A DNA stretch of 64,000 nucleotides from Isoetes taiwanensis. Taxonomy: Eukaryota; Streptophyta; Lycopodiopsida; Isoetales; Isoetaceae. The notes beneath the pieces were generated by a model. That model was not told where the DNA came from and ran no database searches. It saw nothing but the letters and a program-made list of their open reading frames with translations. The stretch's first letter is position 1; each line of letters opens with the position of its first letter. Of this stretch, positions 54,641 through 64,000 are shown piece after piece. The stretch lies in the NCBI GenBank assembly GCA_021234155.1, contig JAJEKV010000028.1, positions 6,021,637 through 6,085,636 of the forward strand, read 5' to 3'. The translations under genes were made by a program, and so were the position numbers.

Positions 54641-54744
54641 CTACAAGACATGAACAGAGGAGGATGTAGAATGGTTATCAAGGGAATTGGGATTGGTTAA
54701 AGAACGGGTGCGCTTCTTATGGTTGAAGAAGAAAATGCTCCAGT

Positions 54745-56253
54745 TGTGGCGCTCCTATCGTACAAATACGGGGAATCCCCCTCCCATCGCGACTACGTCA
54801 CCATGGAAAGGCCCTCCGTCTAACTCGGACCACTTGGGATGGCCAAGGATCCGGGTGAGGAACACGTAGGTGTCATTCGTCCCACGTCCTCTATGGGAGT
54901 CCTATACAGCGGAAGCATACATACATGTTAGCACACAACAATCATGCTCAAAATAATATACCACCATGAAGGGTGGTCCATCCATCATCATATAAATAGC
55001 GATACAAATACAAAATAACATAGGCAATATACCACCAATAAGGGCTCTACTTCGGGCACAAACTCTAGGGGGTCGACTGACGGTTAAGGCCTCAAGATGA
55101 TAGCAAACAGAGATATAACATGGCGTTGGCTGGTATAGAACAATGGCTAGGGTAATCCATTCCATCCGCCCCTCTTGTGCACACTTTGCAGATAGGCTAA
55201 AACATGCTATGGCATGATTGTAGCCTTCCGGAAACGCAATCTCATGGATTCATCCTATGAGACTACTACGGGTTATATCTCCCCAGTCCAATGAGGCAGG
55301 TTAGGGAGGCGTCCCCTTCCCCGGCACAATGGATCCCTGGGTGTGTTAGAGGATACGTGCCACCTCGGTGGACACGCATCCGTACCCGACTTTAACCCCC
55401 AAAATCCATGGGCTGCCTCGGCACATCGAGCCCAAGACGTCCATATAGGCATGTATCCTGCGACCCAGGAGGTGTCGGACCTATACCCGGCCCCAACGTG
55501 AGGACCGACTATAAGCCTAGCACACTGTAAGAGCCCCCGTAACCACGCTCAACAAGGCTCCACCCCTGCTTCACTACGGTACCCCTTATCTGGTGCTCAG
55601 TCACATCATAGCCTCCACAGTCAGGTGGGCTCTTGTGCACAGGTCGCATTCTGGGTTTTAAGGGTTCTAACTAGAAACATCTCTACTTCTAGATGGCCTT
55701 TAGGTCTCTACCCCCTTTACCCATACAACACAGGAGGAACAGAAAGAGAACATTCATATCTGATACATCCATCATAATCTCATCTAGAACATAAAATAGA
55801 GAGATAATCATTCATCTAAGAAGCAAGAGTTAGTTCCTAACTAGAATCTCAAGCTAACTAAGCCTACTAACTGGTATTTCAGCTAGATCTTCCATCTCTC
55901 AGGTTCTCCATGCCTTGCTAGTTGAATAAGCTCCTCCTCCTTCTCCAACTGCCCCCAAATCGAATTGGGGCAAATTGGGGGTGTCCCAAGTTAGCGACTC
56001 TCCCTTGCCCAATCGATTTGGGCCAAGTGTCAATGCTAAATTAATTATTATTAGGTAATTTAGTATTTTAGTATTTAGTATATTAGGTTAAGCCCTAAAT
56101 TCGAATTAGGGTTTAGGGTTAGGCTTCCACTTTAATAATTAATGATTGAAATAGCTAACCTTAACTTACAAATACTTAATGCACCATTAATTATTCATAG
56201 TGACATGTCATGTATTTATACCCAAAAAACATATAAATACGTGGAACGTCACA
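54745..56253 (-). repeat. 3' LTR of a second gypsy element
   Basis: On the minus strand it starts TGTGACGTTCCACG at 56253, directly after a polypurine tract, and ends in CGCCACA at 54745. At about 1.5 kb it is the same size as the LTRs at 2185-3704 and 11268-12829 and shares with them words such as 'tgtgcacaagagcccacct', 'gtagagacc' and 'cagaggggcggatgga' in the same order. It is clearly older or from another subfamily. Its 5' partner is not in the window. Confidence 0.8.
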
Positions 56254-56266
56254 TTTTCCCCACCTT
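56254..56266 (-). other. Polypurine tract of the second gypsy element
   Basis: The minus strand reads AAGGTGGGGAAAA immediately before TGTGACG. Upstream, codons for DAEDNIIF precede it, as expected at the end of a pol polyprotein. Confidence 0.8.
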
Positions 56267-56879
56267 AAAAATGATGTTGTCCTCAGCATCAAGATTACGG
56301 TTGCTTTGGGCCAACGCATGACATGTTGGAAGTAAGTGTTGCCACCTTAAAGAGGTAATGCGAGATTATAAGTTATACAGAAGTTGTCATGTTCAAAGTG
56401 ATCAACTTTGAAATGACGCATAATGTGTAATTCATAACTGTGCGAGAGTTGAACTGTAGTTAATTTGAGCAACGCTATGTGGAAGGGAACGTAATGAACA
56501 TTGGTCCTCGGTAGACCGTAGCCTATAGGGCCTAGCAGTGCAACTAGAAAAGATGTATCACAACAAGAACATGGGCCCGTAATGGCCCTTAAAAGAAGCT
56601 GCAGGTGCCAAGATAAGCGCTTCTGGTCTGCAAACTCATAAGACATCAGTATTTACAAAATAATTTATATGTTGTGGTTAAAGGGACCGCCCCCTTTGAA
56701 GAAGAAAAATGAAGAAGGGGAAACTTATCATGCCTAAGGCTTGTCATCTGTCTCGGCGTAAGGAATGGCAATGTTCTCATTATAGCCGTAGACGAAGGCG
56801 GTTTATCATGCCTATATGCCCATTCCCATCCCTAGGCTTGCATGATGCCTGCCGGATCTAATATTCTTCGAGATATCGG

Positions 56880-57123
56880 TTGTTGTGGCGCACCCCGTTT
56901 CTCAGAAGCTAGAGGTGAAGATGCCGTTGTTGGTGCATGCCTGACGTTGCCATATGACGTAAGCCCCATAAAAATCCATCTCGAGGACTGATGTTGTATC
57001 CTCCTTTGGTAAGTGGGTCCACTTAACCAAGTAGGACAGGCGATGAGTATTGCTTGTCTGCTTGTACGCACGATCGAGAAGAGCGTGTGGAACTAGTTCC
57101 ATTTGCTCATCTATCATATCCAA
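56880..57123 (-). pseudogene. Chromodomain-like end of gypsy integrase
   Basis: The frame reads VPHALLDRAYKQTSNTHRLS, then YLVKWTHLPKEDTTSVLEMD and FYGAYVIW. The chromodomain pattern P..ILD.......R..YLVKW..LP.E..TW is well matched, except that the second Trp is replaced by Ser-Val. Chromodomains at the end of integrase define chromoviruses of the Ty3/gypsy class and direct insertion to chromatin. The frame stops shortly after and the integrase catalytic core upstream is not readable. Confidence 0.7.
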
Positions 57124-57129
57124 GACATT

Positions 57130-60100
57130 TAGAATCCATATAGTATCTTAGGATCAAATGTATACTTCTCGAAAAGGGTCACGTGAAGGACATTATAGGC
57201 CTTCAGATACCTGAATGCTCAACAGAAGCTTGTATATCGGTTGGGGTCAACCACGACCATTAGACGTCAAATGCCTGATGGTTTGTGGAAGTCCCACTGT
57301 TACATTCATGGTGATGAGTTCTGCAATGGTTGGAACTATTTTGGAATGCATGACTATTCACTTCTTTATTTCACTATATCACAGTATACCTAATTTAGAA
57401 ATCATTCTTTATTCGCGCACATATAACTGATTATATATTATACACGGCTATAGACATAAACAACTTCTATTTCTTGTTTTAATATAATGCACACTTATAC
57501 TTCTTGCACTGTTTACTACAAACTCATTCTAATCAGATTACTTTTATATGTCTATTATACTCTCCCTTCACTTTACAATTTGTTTTATTGCAATATGCCC
57601 TAATTTTATTTTGTATCAAAAAATTTTCTTATTTCGTTATAGTTTTAAAAACTCATATATTGCTATCCTCATTGTTTTACATGCCCATCACATTTTTACT
57701 TATCCTTTAATACACTTATATATATTGCATTGTATCTCACATTTTTACATATATACTTTAACATCAATTACACACACACGTTGTTCATTATTTATTATTC
57801 ATAACCTTTTTATAATCATAATCTAAGTCTCGTTATTCCTTCAATAGTTTGTATAACACATACATAATTATATTTTGCATTCTATTATATTTAACACTGC
57901 ATTCACTCTACACTTTATTATATCAACATTTTCTTTCCACCATATTTTGAAATACTTTTCTTCCTTTAACTATATCGCATCTTTCTACACTCGTACTGTC
58001 TATCTTAATTATACTTTACATCCACATGTGTACACATATTAATTCATTAGTTATATCTATACATTTATCACACATACAGACATTCTTATATTTACATCGC
58101 ATAGATACATCTCACAGAGACATTCTATGGGGCACCGTTAAGTTGATGCCGCCTGGGTCATTGTCTGCCTGTGCTTTGGCCATGCGATCTTCCTAGGTCA
58201 AAGAAGGGCAGTTGTGAATAGGGTGTCCACGGCGGAAGCATCAAAAGTATACCTGGTCCTTCTTGAGCCTATAATATATGTTTGTTATTCCATTGAATCA
58301 CTCGACATTAAGCGACCCATAAAGGTATACTTAATAATTACGAGGATTGATTTATCATGTGGCATATATACTGCCATTCAACTTATAAGGATACGAGGTA
58401 TAGCACCATATAGTTGAGGGAGACGTCGTGTATGATTATCTGCCATAGAACACGTTAGAGAGGTACTATACTAATATGGAAACTGGATTATAAATATCCG
58501 GCTTATGAAAGGGAGATCACTTTAGAAGTGTAGGTTTTGACAATGGTGGCCAAGGTGTAGAATGTTTATGCTATATAAGCTAGAGGATGAATGGCGTATA
58601 ACGACGTAGATCCATAAACTACGGATTATAAAATTACGCATATGTTGCGTTTCGTAAGGAGGTTGACGTTCCTCAGGTGTGCAATAAAGATGCAAGGCTA
58701 TGCATGAGTAAGATGAGAACGTAGTCACGTGGATACGCTTAATGAGGTTGGGCAAATGCATGCCCATCATGCATGGTACAAGCTAAGGGCATGGAACACA
58801 TCGTGTCTCCTCTAGGAGCAAAGGGGCGCCGAATAGAAGACTGGACACGGGGAACGTAGTAATGTACCCACACGACAAGTGTGCTACAAGGGGAGGTTGA
58901 AAATTGTTGTAAACAGCATTTCAAATACAGGGAAGTTGAATGGACACTTTCAGTAGTCCAAAGTGTGGAATATGAACAAGGTAGGTGCCCAATGAACGTC
59001 TCACCAAGGAGAATATGCTCTGGACTTGGTACTGTGTGTGTATCTCGAGGAGTAGCTCCTCGTTGGTATATGCGTACTAGGACCATGTAATGGCGAAGCA
59101 TAACAACAAAAAGAAAGTGTGTATAAGAGAACTTTTAGTTCACAGTCCGTATTAATACAGAAATAATGAAGATAATAGTTCCTATAGTAGACATTAAACA
59201 TGTCTACTAGGAACTTATGGTGGCATCTCTCACTATGGAATTTGTGACTGAAGCTTGAGGATCAAGTCGAACTAGGGTTAGAGAGTCTATAAAGTCTGGT
59301 GTCAAAACCACAACATGTATATGGTACAAGATAAATGAATTGAGAAAATATGTTTGTGGCAACAAGAAGTTGAATCTTTGGAGGATAATATCATCCACTA
59401 TGTTGTTATACAGGAGTGAATTATAATACATGTTACTATATCACATAATAACAAGGTGGTGGTCGTGGATGTTGGAAGAATTTAGTAGTATCAAATACTA
59501 CATTAGTGAGGATATCAAGGATGTCGACTGTGACATTCAGAGGCATGTCATATTGACTATGACATTCAGATAGTAGAATATTCGTACAAGGCGAGTGAAA
59601 TATTACTTGACAAGGTTTAAAGAATAAGCAGAATGATATGCTTATATATAAAGATATTGGGTTAGGTATGATCTACCAGAGATAAGCATTCAAATAATCC
59701 CAATGGTTGGAGTTGACTATCTTAGATACATCGTACTAAGGGATATCAAAAGAGTTTAAATCAGGGAAAATAGCTAGAGTAAGTCTAGCATATACGGTGA
59801 TGTTACATTCTAGAACATCCTGAGGATGGTTGGAACGGTGTTGGAATAACAGATAATGAGAGGTTAACTACTCAAAGGTTCTAGATACCAATGAATTAAT
59901 TCAGCGTTATCAAGTGGGTGTGGGAATAGCAGGATGTATGAAATATCCCTTCCAATAATGGAAGAAGATTAAGAGGGTGACTTTGCCAGTTATACCTTTA
60001 AGAATAACCGATAAAAGGCCAATACGTACCAGCTTGAAGTCCCCATAAGAATCAAGACGAGGTATATAGAGAAGATGGCGTGAGATTATATGAACCAGTA

Positions 60101-60285
60101 GTCCATATATTTTGAGAATTACCTTACTCACGGGGAAGGAATGCTAAATCCCGAAGTAGGAAAACGAGGATCCGTGGATCTGAGGTACACAACTCTAATA
60201 GATTATGACTCGAAGAACACTAAAAAGATAAAGAATTGGATAACCCTATGGCGGTTGCTAAAGAAGGTTCAAACATAGGGGTTTT
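57130..60285 (-). other. Interior of the second gypsy element, decayed
   Basis: By position this should hold pol sequence on the minus strand. 57.4-58.1 kb is extremely AT-rich with ATATA and TTTATT runs; 58.1-60.3 kb is purine-rich on the plus strand. No RT (YxDD), RNase H or integrase motif could be recognised in any frame. It could instead be unrelated inserted sequence. Confidence 0.35.
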
Positions 60286-60289
60286 CTAT

Positions 60290-60472
60290 TATGAGATTGA
60301 GACGGTTCAATGCCTTCGTCTCATTATTTTTTATTTATTTTATTTATTTATTCTTGCTCACTTTGGGCCTTGAGGCCATGGAGCACAAAAATACACACGG
60401 AATATTCACTGGAGTTTTGACAAAAGGGCTCGATGAGCATCTACTGCCTTTATGTATAATCCTAACTCATAG
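60290..60472 (-). repeat. LINE 3' UTR with (AAATAAAT)n and terminal hairpin
   Basis: Minus-strand sequence after the stop contains 'ccatggcctcaaggcccaaag', an AAATAAAT-rich run (60330-60352) and a terminal hairpin, GAGACG and CGTCTC separated by 12 bases (60299-60325). The tail differs from the CGTGGACGATAAAAA end of the other LINEs here, so this belongs to another subfamily. Confidence 0.6.
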
Positions 60473-62130
60473 CTAGAAATTGAATTGAATTTCTGATTGC
60501 TCCCTGATATCTCTATATGCTTCGCACTGTAAGAAAACATGTGTTTCATCCTCAACCTGGCCCGAATCACATGTTCTACAAATTCGATCTTCAAGCGGTG
60601 TCTTCGACCATCGACCAGTCTCAATTTCCAATCTGTGTGAGCTTGTCCTGTAACGGGCAATGATGTGCTTCAGGGATGTCGGCATGTCTTCTGTTAGGTA
60701 TGCTTGACTCTTGTATTTATCCATATGATTGATCTGAGTTCTATAATGAAGCAACCTGCTACCTTGATGCTGCCATAACCGTTCTAGTGCCAACCGTTCC
60801 AGCAAAATTCTCGCATCTGATTTACGATCCAGCCAGTTTCCATCATGCAAACCCCATCTATCTGCCCATTTTGCGAAATCTTGCATCCAACCTTGCTGTT
60901 CTGACAGCTTCATAGCTTGAAAGGATAGACGTTCTGGTGATTGACCTCTGATCCTGTTCACAAAATTCACACTCTGAAACAATGCTTCTAATTCCAAAGG
61001 GAACATACCTGCTTCAGCGAGCATGATTGCGTAGGGGGTCTGAACCTTTATGCCTAACACATTTCTCAGAAAGAGTTTCTGAACCGCTTCTATCCGATTC
61101 CACAGCTTAGCGGAGAGACTAGCCCCCCATATTGGAGCTCCGTATAAAAGCACTGTTTGAACCAATGTTTTAAATAACATTTTCCTTAGATCCCAATCAT
61201 ACAGAACAATCTTAGAGCATTTTGCAAGCATGGCATAGAGCGCCATTTTTCCCCCTGTTGATCTTCTTTTAACACAATCCTTCCAATCATATTTGGAGGA
61301 TAAATCAATCCGGAGATATTTATAACTTTCCACTGTCTCGATCTCTTGCCCCTGATATATAAAACCAGGCCTTTCCCGTGTTCCAAATACCATAACTTTC
61401 GATTTTTTGAGATTCACTTTCATCTTCCTTTCTTTGCAGAAAGCTTCAAGGCTGTGTAAGTGTGTCTGTATTACGTGTTTTTTGGATGCCAAAAGCACTA
61501 CATCATCAGCGTACAATAACAATTGGATCACATATGTGCCAAGCTGGACCCCTGTCAGAGACCGTGCATGCAACCATTCTTCTAGCTCATCTATGAAGAG
61601 GCCGAATAATGTTGGGGATAAAGGGCATCCTTGGCGCACTCCAATGGTGTTCTTGATCACATAAGGGACATCCCATGATATTTTAATTAGTACTTCAGAG
61701 TATAACTGTGCCACTGCTCCTCTTATATCCTCTGGGACACCTAGACTCTCCATTCGATCCCCTAGCTCTTTTCTTTGCACGGTATCAAAAGCCTTGGAGA
61801 AATCTATAAACGCGACATACAATGCAGCAGATGGTGCTTTTGCTTTCTCTACTAGCACACGAAGCGTAAGTGCATGATCAAGCGTAAAATCTTGTCGGAA
61901 ACCTGCTTGACATTTAGATCGTTTATTTTTCTCCTCTGCCCATGTGCTCAGCTTGTGCTTCAACAGACTGCCCAGTATTTTGGCAAAAGTACTACCTATG
62001 AGGATAGTTCTGTAATTCTGCACTTCTGTCTTATCTCCCGATTTATGAATTTGATGGACCCTATTCAGCTTCCAACCATGTGGCAGGCCCAAGACGACAG
62101 CATTTGAAACGGACGAAAAGTTGAAATTGA
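60473..62130 (-). CDS. LINE reverse transcriptase, 5'-truncated, open for about 550 codons
   Basis: The frame is open from about 62145 to the stop at 60473; no ATG begins it (the first 539 residues can be counted from a TTG at 62092), so it is 5'-truncated. RT motifs in order, numbered from 62092: VHQIHKSGDKTEVQNYR (12-28), CQAGFRQDFTLDHALTL (61-77), FIDFSKAFDTVQRKEL (95-110), GVRQGCPLSPTLFGLFIDEL (151-170), YADD (194-197) and KMKVNLKKSKVMVFG. The post-RT part has LYGAPIWGASL and W.D.W.LHDGNW. A zinc-knuckle-like tail has C505-X2-C508, H518 and C523. The catalytic aspartates are intact. The endonuclease domain is missing, so it cannot move alone. The related relics at 1744, 13170, 16085 and 41785 are all broken; this is the best-preserved LINE of the window. 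Confidence 0.88.
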
Positions 62131-62210
62131 CATGATAACTTAAGAAGATAAGTTAGTTGTGACAAAGCATGGTTGATATTGGGAACACAAAGGATATTTA
62201 CTTGAAGGAG

Positions 62211-62600
62211 CACTACAAAAAACGTTGAGCCTTTTCGACGTCTATATCGACCTTTGAACGTCGATGCAACGTCGATCATCGACGTTCAAAGGTCGACGGT
62301 AAACCTCTATATCGACTGACGACCGTCGACGAAATAGCGGCGTCGATGGTCGACGATGGATCGTCGATCATCGACGAATCGTGACGTGGCGATGCCCGCG
62401 GCCGGCGTCGGCGTCACCGCCCGCGAGCGTCGATCATCGGCGTCGGCGTGGCACGCCGCCCGTGGCGCATGCGTGCTTCGGTCGCGTGCCGGACGTCGAT
62501 GATCGACGTTCAGTGGGCGGTGACGTGGCAAACCCACGCGCTACCATGCCAGGTGGCGTGCCATGGTGGACGTCGATCATCGACGTCTCTAAATATTAAA
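62211..62600 (+). mobile_element. CACTA (En/Spm-type) transposon end with subterminal palindromes
   Basis: CACTACAAAAAACG at 62211 is the classic terminal inverted repeat start of CACTA elements. The next 380 bases are GC-rich and packed with copies of CGTCGATSATCGACG at 62270-62284, 62362-62376, 62494-62508 and 62571-62585, plus an 18-base perfect inverted repeat, 62248-62265 with 62278-62295. CACTA elements have subterminal repeat arrays that bind the TNPA-type protein, so this fits. The other terminus (ending TAGTG) is not in the window, so the element continues beyond 64000 or is truncated. Confidence 0.78.
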
Positions 62601-64000
62601 AAAAATTAAAAAAATTAAAAAAATTAAAAAAATTAAAAAATTTAATGGGTGCAAATTTAAGACATATTAAGTTGTAAAGACTTCGAATTTTATTTATCAA
62701 ATAAAATATTTGGAGAAATCTAAATTAATCAATTAAAATCTAATTAAAAACAACTAAAATATAAATTAATCAATTAAAGATCGTTCTTAAAATAGACTTA
62801 GGTATCAGAGGCGTACACGTAATCAAAATATAAAAAGTAGTGAGAAAATATACTTTCAAAATCATATTCAACGAAAGTTAATGTATCATTGAACTACAAA
62901 ATACGTAAAGTCTATTCACCACACTTGGAGTTGGAGAATAGCGAGACATAACATAAAAATCGAAGAGTTCAAGCTGCGCTACCGTATGACCTCTCGTCTT
63001 CCCTCGTAGATCCGCCATGAAAACATATCACGAAGCTTAAAGCTAAATACTTGCAAAAAGAATTATGTAGTGAATAATACATACATCACCCTTTTCACCA
63101 AGAGCGATTCGGATGGCGCCGATTGCCCAATCGATTAGCCCTTTCGCGATCATCTCTAGTCATTTGGCCGTTTAAGGATTGTTTGGCACAAAGCTGTTAA
63201 AATTACTATAACCACCAGATCGGTCATGTTGGTAGCATAGCGCTCCGATTCTGCGTCGTACCTTCTACGCGCCAAAGCCTGGTTGAGTTCTTTGCTACTC
63301 CTCTCGGCCGACAATATGTTGGCCTTGCAAGGCGCAACACAACACAAGTCCTTAGTCCCTTTATATTAATCTAGATATCGTCTACGACTTGTGCTAAGCA
63401 TTAGAGATGTACTACGAATGACGCTTCGTTCATCCAATGGGGTCGAAGTCGCTTCTTCTATCGGGACATTTTCCATATCGGCATGTTTTATCGGTCTCTT
63501 CTTACGTCGTGGGTAATGCGCATAACGTAAATCAAACATGAGTACGATATTGATCACGATTAAGAACAAGGGTAGGTAATACCTCATGGCTTTAACATGT
63601 TGACCAGCTCGCTCATCACGGTCTTCGGGGACATCTCTCTGTTTTGAGCTCGGGATATTCCTCCTCTAGCCTATTCCTTAGTTCTATTTTCTGCGCATCA
63701 AATGAGTCATCCCTCCAAGTACCCTTGTGGGCGTTGGTAACAATGTTGTTCGTGAGGGCATTGGTCTCCTATGAAATTCCTCTCCATCTTTAGTAGTGCC
63801 AGTGGAAGCACGTGTTCGCTTCACTCAACAAAGAAAATCGACTTCAAAGTTAATACATATGAATAAGTGTTAGTGAACCATAAATTACGTAATTGAAGGC
63901 GAACTCACTCATATAAGAAGTGGTGTGCACGTTCGTTTGGGCGAAGCCTCTCTGGGCTGAAGAGGAAAGTGGGGGATCTTATTTTGCCGCCGACGCTCAT
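62600..64000. other. CACTA element interior or flank, unassigned
   Basis: It begins with (TTAAAAAAA)n-like sequence (62586-62645). On the minus strand, near 63790-63640, a frame reads TNAHKGTWRDDSFDAQKIEL and RNRLEEEYP, loosely like the Myb/SANT-like DNA-binding domain found in plant transposon proteins. Two further short minus frames (63587-63366 and 63347-63156) are separated by one stop and might belong to the same decayed gene; none has a recognisable transposase motif. Confidence 0.3.

Noticed and set aside
57504-57826. Hydrophobic frames as membrane proteins
   Set aside because: The region is extremely AT-rich, so Ile/Phe/Leu-rich frames arise by composition alone.

Overview
This is a eukaryotic nuclear window from a land plant. 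The plant signs are an F-box/kelch gene with no intron in its coding sequence, a SPOROCYTELESS/SPEAR-type motif, plant LINEs with a zf-RVT tail, Ty3/gypsy LTRs primed by initiator tRNA-Met, a CACTA end, a 5S-rRNA-bearing TRIM and a fragment of plant mitochondrial rrn18. The repeat load and nested insertions suggest a large genome. I cannot name the species; a fern, lycophyte or other large-genome plant would all fit.

Layout. 1-2.2 kb: pieces of LINEs and of a transposon-type gene. 2.185-12.829 kb: a structurally complete LTR retrotransposon (two ~1.5 kb LTRs, PBS, PPT, 5-bp target duplication TATGC) inserted in the C-terminal part of a LINE ORF2 relic; its 7.5 kb interior shows no recognisable pol. 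13-16.7 kb: decayed LINEs with a characteristic 3' tail. 16.7-20.5 kb: duplicated LINE 3' pieces, a palindromic minisatellite and dispersed modules. 20.5-31 kb: the lowest transposon density, with the two best host genes, an intact F-box/kelch gene (24140-25261, minus) and a SPEAR-like gene (28167-28553, minus), each with an upstream TATA box. 31-37 kb: duplicated unknown sequence interrupted by a 5'-truncated L1 with a 15-bp target duplication and by a Cassandra-like TRIM.

39-43.5 kb and 49.9-54.65 kb hold two diverged copies of one LINE plus LTR block. Between them lies a decayed multi-exon gene (44094-47505, minus) ending in an FCP1/NIF phosphatase-like domain, with arrays of the palindrome CACGCYNGGCGTG at its 5' end and in its last intron, and a mitochondrial rrn18 fragment inside it. 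Next to it are a decayed DUF7869-type gene and an ORF1-only LINE. 54.7-60.3 kb: one LTR and part of the interior of a second, chromodomain-bearing gypsy element (minus). 60.3-62.1 kb: a LINE with a 539-codon open RT frame. 62.2 kb to the end: a CACTA terminus with subterminal palindromes.

No pathway links the genes. The window is mainly a record of nested retrotransposition around a small island of host genes. The least explained parts are the palindrome-framed gene at 44-47.6 kb, the periodic nested hairpins in the LTR element leader, and the ORF1-only LINE. All homology statements come from reading motifs by eye; nothing was searched.
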